Below, piece by piece: positions 14,195-17,558 of a stretch of DNA of 17,558 nucleotides (position 1 is its first letter; each line of letters opens with the position of its first letter). This DNA comes from Candidatus Aminicenantota bacterium. GTDB taxonomy: Bacteria > Acidobacteriota > Aminicenantia > Aminicenantales > Aminicenantaceae. A model generated the notes under the pieces. That model ran no database searches and had not been told where the DNA came from. It was given only the letters and a program-made list of their open reading frames with translations. Position numbers and translations under genes: made by a program. The DNA lies in assembly GCA_030617525.1 (NCBI GenBank), contig JAUWVG010000005.1:1-17558 (forward strand). The letters run 5' to 3'.

Positions 14195-14554
14195 ATGCCA
14201 GACAATATTTTCGGAGAAAAATCTTTTGAACAGACGGTTAAGGAGAAAGGATTCAATCTCAGTCTTCCAACTCGGGTTGAAGGTCAGGATATGGAAGGAA
14301 CCTTCTTTAATGAGAAGACGTCTTTATCTTACATCAGTCATCAAGGTTCGTCATTTTGGTTGAGGACACCCATATCCGTTGGCCATGATCTTAAGCTCAT
14401 CGTAGATCTTCCCCCAAAGCTTGCTCAGGATCAAATAATGAAGCTCATTATCAGGGGAAAAGTCATTTTTGTTGAAGCGGCAACAGATCAAATACCCAAA
14501 CAGCGAGTCTCCATCAAGTTTGAAAATAAATATATTATCCAAAATGACGATTGA
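14195..14554 (+). CDS. PilZ-like domain protein, degenerate (paralogue 1)
   Basis: This is a small (119-residue) single-domain protein with PilZ-like strand pattern: LSLPTRVEG, EGTFFNEKTSLSYIS, GSSFWLRTPISVGHDLKLIVDLP, LKLIIRGKVIFVE. PilZ domains bind cyclic di-GMP through an RxxxR motif and (D/N)xSxxG. Here the RxxxR is missing (EKGFNLSLP) and the second motif reads YISHQG (46-51), so binding is doubtful. The ATG at 14195 is chosen because GAGGAAG precedes it; a TTG at 14135 and an ATG at 14168 are in frame upstream but lack such a site. It has two relatives downstream (14685 and 15931). Confidence 0.75.
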   Translation: MPDNIFGEKSFEQTVKEKGFNLSLPTRVEGQDMEGTFFNEKTSLSYISHQGSSFWLRTPISVGHDLKLIVDLPPKLAQDQIMKLIIRGKVIFVEAATDQIPKQRVSIKFENKYIIQNDD

Positions 14555-14592
14555 TCAGAATTGATGTCCGCATTGTCCATGTACCAAAAAAA

Positions 14593-14598
14593 TATAAT
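14593..14598 (+). promoter_or_regulatory. Possible -10 element before paralogue 2
   Basis: A perfect TATAAT lies 92 bases upstream of the GTG at 14685. The nearest -35-like hexamer, TTGTCC (14573-14578), is only 14 bases away, so the pair is not a standard promoter. Confidence 0.25.
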
Positions 14599-14642
14599 TA
14601 ACCATCCCCTTCACCTTTTTCGATGATAAAATTAACAAAAAT

Positions 14643-14684
14643 ATCACCCCTTGAATCATCCAAAAGAGGGATTGAACAGTCAAA
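14643..14684 (+). repeat. Duplicated upstream element, copy B
   Basis: This is the second copy of the element at 14106-14148, ending directly at the GTG start of the second PilZ-like gene. The inverted repeat of copy A is only partly kept (ATCACCCC against GAGGGAT). Confidence 0.5.
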
Positions 14685-15083
14685 GTGAATCTGACAAAAT
14701 CCACACCAACGATGCGTGAAGCTCACAGTTCTAATCAAGTCCCTTTCCATCCGCCCCAGTCTGCTGACGAAAAGAATTTCGATTTCTTTCTTCCGGCAGT
14801 TGTGTCTGGAATTGATGCAGGAGGGATCGAATTTAAGGAAAAAACGGAGATTTCTTCCATGAGCTCCTTAGAAGCTCATTTTGGTCTCAGAACCAAAGTC
14901 ACGATTGGGACAAAACTCAATGTTGTCCTCAACATTCCAAAAACGTTTATTCTAGAGAATCAATTGAAGCTGCGAATTTCTGGAGATGTTATCACAGCCA
15001 GGGCAGATGAGGACCTCGAAAGCAAACACCTGATTTCCATAGATTTAGACAAAACATACAAAATTTTTCCCATCAAAAACTAA
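14685..15083 (+). CDS. PilZ-like domain protein, degenerate (paralogue 2)
   Basis: This 132-residue protein is related to its neighbours: FFLPAVVSGIDAGGIEFKEKTEISSMSSLEAHFGL, then VTIGTKLNVVLNIP and LKLRISGDVITAR, the same order of blocks as in the genes at 14195 and 15931. Both cyclic di-GMP motifs are lost: there is no RxxxR before the first strand, and the second motif reads SMSSLE (58-63) with Glu in place of the last Gly. The start is GTG at 14685; an ATG at 14712 is an alternative; neither has a convincing ribosome binding site. No signal peptide. It probably arose by duplication and may act as a partner of a PilZ protein or bind another ligand. Confidence 0.7.
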   Translation: MNLTKSTPTMREAHSSNQVPFHPPQSADEKNFDFFLPAVVSGIDAGGIEFKEKTEISSMSSLEAHFGLRTKVTIGTKLNVVLNIPKTFILENQLKLRISGDVITARADEDLESKHLISIDLDKTYKIFPIKN

Positions 15084-15122
15084 CACCTTCTCCCCCCACC
15101 CCCTTGATCCTTGGATAGCCGC

Positions 15123-15149
15123 TTGACAAGGGAAATTCAATTATATAAC
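15123..15149 (+). promoter_or_regulatory. Possible promoter of the NarL-like regulator
   Basis: A consensus TTGACA (15123-15128) is followed by TATAAC (15144-15149). The 15-base spacer is shorter than optimal. The leader to the ATG at 15215 would be about 60 bases. Confidence 0.4.
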
Positions 15150-15214
15150 ATAATTTAAAATCGAACCTTATGGAATTTTACTATTTTCAACGGGATAAAA
15201 AAGAAGTGTAATCC

Positions 15215-15904
15215 ATGACTAACAAGAAAACATCGACTTCAGAAGAAAAAAAAGTCAGTATTCTTATTTACTGCACATCAGACCTGATCCTCTCAGGTAT
15301 ACTCAAAGCCCTTGAGCCTGCAACAGACTTGGAAGTAGTCAATATTGAAAAAAGTACGATTGACGTTTTTATTGAATCCATCAAAGGCCTCAAACCACAG
15401 ATTGTTCTTTTTGCCAACACAGAACCTCTGCCCAATATCCGTGAGATTTGTAAGGCCATCCGAGATCTATTCGATGAACGGTCAAAATCTCAGCTGATGC
15501 TGCTCGGAAACATCCCTTCTCATGAAGAAGTCGTGAGTTTGATGAATGCCGGCGTGAGAGGCTATTTCGATCTCAATGACCCGTCTAACCAGCTCGTGGA
15601 AGCTTTGCGCATCGTCCTTAAAGGAGAAATCTGGCTGCCTAGAGATAAGATGAGCAGTATTATGGATCGTATCATTTCCGTCGTCGGACGTGATTTAAAA
15701 GAAAAAACATTAGATCAACTCACACCCACAGAATTTCAAGTTCTAAGATTGATCGGACAAGGCAAAAGCAATGATGAAATTGCAGAAGCGATGTTTATCA
15801 GTAAGAATACGGTGAGATCCCACATCAAAAGCATCTATGCTAAATTTGATACCCACAGTCGGCTTCAATTGGCTCTCTATGCCATAAATTCAGCATTGTT
15901 TTAA
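15215..15904 (+). CDS. NarL/LuxR-type regulator with degenerate receiver domain
   Basis: The 229-residue protein has response-regulator layout. The N-terminal receiver-like domain (14-135) keeps family landmarks such as AGVRGYF, but the acidic pair is Cys20-Thr21, the phosphoacceptor Asp is Ala67 (PQIVLFANTEP), the Thr is Gly98 and the Lys is Leu120. It therefore cannot be phosphorylated in the usual way. The C-terminal LuxR helix-turn-helix is fully convincing: LTPTEFQVLRLIGQGKSNDEIAEAMFISKNTVRSHIKSIYAKF (169-211). It should bind DNA and control transcription in response to something other than a kinase. It sits between PilZ-like genes, with the third 26 bases downstream, so cyclic di-GMP or a PilZ partner is a candidate input (inference). 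No histidine kinase gene is in the window. Confidence 0.88.
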   Translation: MTNKKTSTSEEKKVSILIYCTSDLILSGILKALEPATDLEVVNIEKSTIDVFIESIKGLKPQIVLFANTEPLPNIREICKAIRDLFDERSKSQLMLLGNIPSHEEVVSLMNAGVRGYFDLNDPSNQLVEALRIVLKGEIWLPRDKMSSIMDRIISVVGRDLKEKTLDQLTPTEFQVLRLIGQGKSNDEIAEAMFISKNTVRSHIKSIYAKFDTHSRLQLALYAINSALF

Positions 15905-15930
15905 CACAAAGGAAATATTTCGAGGTAACG

Positions 15931-16299
15931 ATGACCAACAAAAAAACAATTTTTTTAAAGGATAATCGGCGTTTAGAATTCCGGCTCGAACTCCCGCTTC
16001 CAGCCATCATTGAAGGGACACTCATAGATGGCCAGAACTTTTCAGAAGAGACATTGATTGAAAACATAAGTTCAACAGGGGCCTATTTTGAACTTGAGGC
16101 TCTGATCACAGTCGGTGCAAAACTGCTTCTCAAGGTTGATTTACCAAGTTCTCTGTCTGAGGGCAAAAAATTGAACTTGAGTCTTCAAGGACAGGTTGTC
16201 CGTCTGGAAAAGATCAAATCAAATAAACAAGGGATTGCTCTCAACTTCGACGAAGAATTCGACAGCGAAGAAGTCCAATTCATAACCGAAGACAACTAG
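15931..16299 (+). CDS. PilZ domain protein with intact cyclic di-GMP motifs (paralogue 3)
   Basis: This 122-residue single-domain protein has the full PilZ signature: DNRRLEFRLELPLPAIIEG with R14-x-x-x-R18, and N45-I-S-S-T-G50 fitting (D/N)xSxxG. It continues with AYFELEALITVGAKLLLKVDLP and LNLSLQGQVVRLEK. PilZ proteins bind cyclic di-GMP and act on motility, secretion, exopolysaccharide or transcription through partners. GAGGT lies six bases before the ATG. It follows the degenerate-receiver regulator after 26 bases and is probably cotranscribed with it. It shares the block order of the two upstream paralogues, which have lost the motifs. Confidence 0.85.
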   Translation: MTNKKTIFLKDNRRLEFRLELPLPAIIEGTLIDGQNFSEETLIENISSTGAYFELEALITVGAKLLLKVDLPSSLSEGKKLNLSLQGQVVRLEKIKSNKQGIALNFDEEFDSEEVQFITEDN

Positions 16300-16332
16300 C
16301 TTCCGCCAACCATCTTTTTGCAGGATTTTAAT

Positions 16333-16959
16333 ATGCTCATTACTTCACTCACTGGGGGAATCGCTACGGGAAAATCCGTTGTCGCTCAAATCTTAAAAGA
16401 ACTCGGATGCTCCATCTACAAAGCTGACCGTGTGGCCCACCAGCTTATGGAACCCCAGGAACCTGCCTGGAAAGAAATTATCGACCATTTTGGTCCCTCT
16501 ATTTTAAAATCGGACAAAACCATAAACAGAACCAAATTGGGAGCCATTGTTTTTTCCAACATAGAAGAACGTCTTTTCATCAACAATCTCCTCCATCCTC
16601 TGATTTTTAAAAAAAGGGAAGAAGAGATAAAAAAATTAAACACGGAGGGATATTTCAAAATTTTTGTATCAGAAGCGGCACTGACAGTCGAAGCTGGGTA
16701 TGTTCAATTTTTCGACAAAATCATTATCACACACTGCCAAGAAAATATTCAGATAAACCGCTTGATGAAAAGAGATCAGATCGATCGGAATGAAGCCCTA
16801 AAAAGAATCGATAGTCAAATGCCCTCCGAGCAAAAATTGAAGTATGCCGATTACGACATCGACACTTCAGGCACATTGGAGGAAACTATAGAACAATCTG
16901 AACAGGTGTTTAGAATATTGATGTCGGATTATGAAAACTTGGGCGACCATAGCACTTAA
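16333..16959 (+). CDS. coaE: Dephospho-CoA kinase
   Basis: This P-loop kinase phosphorylates the 3'-hydroxyl of dephospho-CoA in the last step of coenzyme A synthesis (cytoplasm). From the ATG at 16333 the protein opens MLITSLTGGIATGKS, with the P-loop at residues 8-15. KADRVAHQLMEP (30-41) carries the substrate Asp32 and the family H-x-L, and NRTKLGAIVFSN and LLHPLI follow, all family landmarks. The lid/Arg region is NRLMKRDQIDRNEALKRIDSQM. A TTG at 16318 would add five residues, but AGGA lies about eight bases before the ATG, which favours 16333. The length of about 208 residues is typical. It lies 33 bases after the third PilZ gene and may share its transcript. Confidence 0.95.
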   Translation: MLITSLTGGIATGKSVVAQILKELGCSIYKADRVAHQLMEPQEPAWKEIIDHFGPSILKSDKTINRTKLGAIVFSNIEERLFINNLLHPLIFKKREEEIKKLNTEGYFKIFVSEAALTVEAGYVQFFDKIIITHCQENIQINRLMKRDQIDRNEALKRIDSQMPSEQKLKYADYDIDTSGTLEETIEQSEQVFRILMSDYENLGDHST

Positions 16960-16965
16960 TAAAAA

Positions 16966-17066
16966 GGAGTCGAGGGGTCTAGGGTTCCAGGGGTCGAGTG
17001 AAAATCTTATTATATCTTTAAAAAAACACTTGAACCCTTGAATCCTCGTATCCTTGAATCCTTTGC
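16966..17066. repeat. Intergenic 8-bp-periodic repeat, copy 3 (complete hairpin)
   Basis: The left arm (16966-17000, units like GAGTCGAG GGGTCTAG GGTTCCAG GGGTCGAG) and the right arm (17027-17062, CACTTGAA CCCTTGAA TCCTCGTA TCCTTGAA) are imperfect inverted copies over 35 positions. By eye, 25 pair by Watson-Crick rules and four more as G-U, if this strand is transcribed. The A/T-rich loop (17001-17026) includes TATATCTTTAAAAAAA, as in copy 1. It fills the gap between the convergent coaE and 17070 genes, so it could act as a transcription end. Confidence 0.8.
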
Positions 17067-17069
17067 CTT

Positions 17070-17558
17070 TTATGAATTAGATTTCAGGGCAGCAGCTAGC
17101 AAAGGAATCATTATTTCGTGATGCCCTATGAAATAGAAACCTTTCCCCTTTTTTCCCAGGGGTCTTTTCACAACATTCTGATTTGGACGGTAGTGGTGGT
17201 TGAAATCAAACACGGCCGTGGAAAATCCGTCAAGATCCAGCCCCTTATTCCGTACAAATGACACGGCTTTGAGAAAAACTTCGGGAAGCACAACGGCCGA
17301 TCCAACATTCAGAAAGACCCCCCCCCCATGTAATCCCTTCACTAAAGAACAGAAAAGGAAAAAATCTCGTAAAGAGGTTTTCCCAAGAGCCTCTCCACTC
17401 ACCTTGGGATGAAAATGAATAGTATCTGTCCCTATCGCAACATGAACTGTCACGGGAATATTCAGTTCATAGGCAGCGGCAAACAAACTCAAGTCTTTAA
17501 AAGGATAGGTTGAAGACGCAATCAATTTTCCCACAATCTCTCCCAAACCGAGTTTGTC
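17070..17558 (-). CDS. C-terminal part of a conserved protein, gene runs off the window
   Basis: The open frame continues to the window edge (DKLGLGEIVGKLIASS...), so only the last ~163 residues are seen. Striking conserved-looking blocks are IPVTVHVAIGTDTIHFHPKVSGEALG, GGGVFLNVGSAVVLPEVFLKAVSFVRN, FSTAVFDFNHHYRPNQNVVKRP and GFYFIGHHEIMIPLLAAAL. From memory this resembles a conserved family of uncharacterised proteins in deltaproteobacteria and Acidobacteriota, distantly like deoxyhypusine synthase (NAD-binding Rossmann-like fold). I cannot confirm that here. The TTG at 17546 is probably not the true start because the frame and the conserved pattern continue upstream. It converges on coaE with the repeat hairpin between. 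Confidence 0.7.
   Translation of the reverse strand, partial: DKLGLGEIVGKLIASSTYPFKDLSLFAAAYELNIPVTVHVAIGTDTIHFHPKVSGEALGKTSLRDFFLFCSLVKGLHGGGVFLNVGSAVVLPEVFLKAVSFVRNKGLDLDGFSTAVFDFNHHYRPNQNVVKRPLGKKGKGFYFIGHHEIMIPLLAAALKSNS

Noticed and set aside
14555..14684. Possible small RNA or tRNA gene between the first two PilZ-like genes
   Set aside because: No cloverleaf arms or CCA end could be found; only the duplicated element and an isolated TATAAT are supported.

Overview
The window looks like a chromosome segment of a diderm (LPS-making) bacterium. Lipid A/Kdo genes (waaA, lpxB), housekeeping genes (rpsO, pnp, proS, coaE), type II secretion/type IV pilus-like pseudopilins and PilZ-type proteins sit among moderately AT-rich intergenic DNA that carries a peculiar family of 8-bp-periodic repeats. 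Gene content and the short, Cys4-zinc prolyl-tRNA synthetase would fit an uncultivated lineage such as Aminicenantes or another Acidobacteriota-like group. That placement is an inference from memory of such genomes, not something the sequence proves.

Layout. (1) 1-1730: an alanine-racemase-family gene with a twin-arginine leader, bracketed by two copies of an intergenic repeat. (2) 1732-2655: a cysteine-synthase-family PLP enzyme. (3) 2669-4787, minus strand: waaA (Kdo transferase) overlapping a PAP2 phosphatase that could act on lipid A or undecaprenyl phosphate. (4) 4948-5592: a very Lys/Glu-rich protein with an ordered-looking C-terminal tail. (5) 5830-11406, plus strand, tightly packed: rpsO, pnp, three pseudopilin-like genes, lpxB, and a small secreted protein. 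The last five junctions overlap or are nearly overlapping, so this looks like one transcription unit joining RNA turnover, a pseudopilin set and lipid A synthesis. (6) 11403-13984, minus strand: proS, pcm (protein repair methyltransferase) and a membrane-anchored DUF192 protein, behind a clear sigma-70-type promoter. (7) 14195-16299, plus strand: three divergent PilZ-like paralogues surrounding a NarL/LuxR-type regulator whose receiver domain has lost its catalytic residues. (8) 16333-16959: coaE. (9) 17070-17558, minus strand: the 3' part of a conserved gene running off the window edge.

The parts most likely to be new are the PilZ/pseudo-receiver cluster with its duplicated upstream element, and the intergenic repeat family, whose arms are built from degenerate CTTGAATC-like units and fold into a long hairpin. 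The exported racemase and the pseudopilin trio inserted between pnp and lpxB are also worth checking. No tRNA, rRNA, CRISPR array, insertion sequence or phage gene was recognised.
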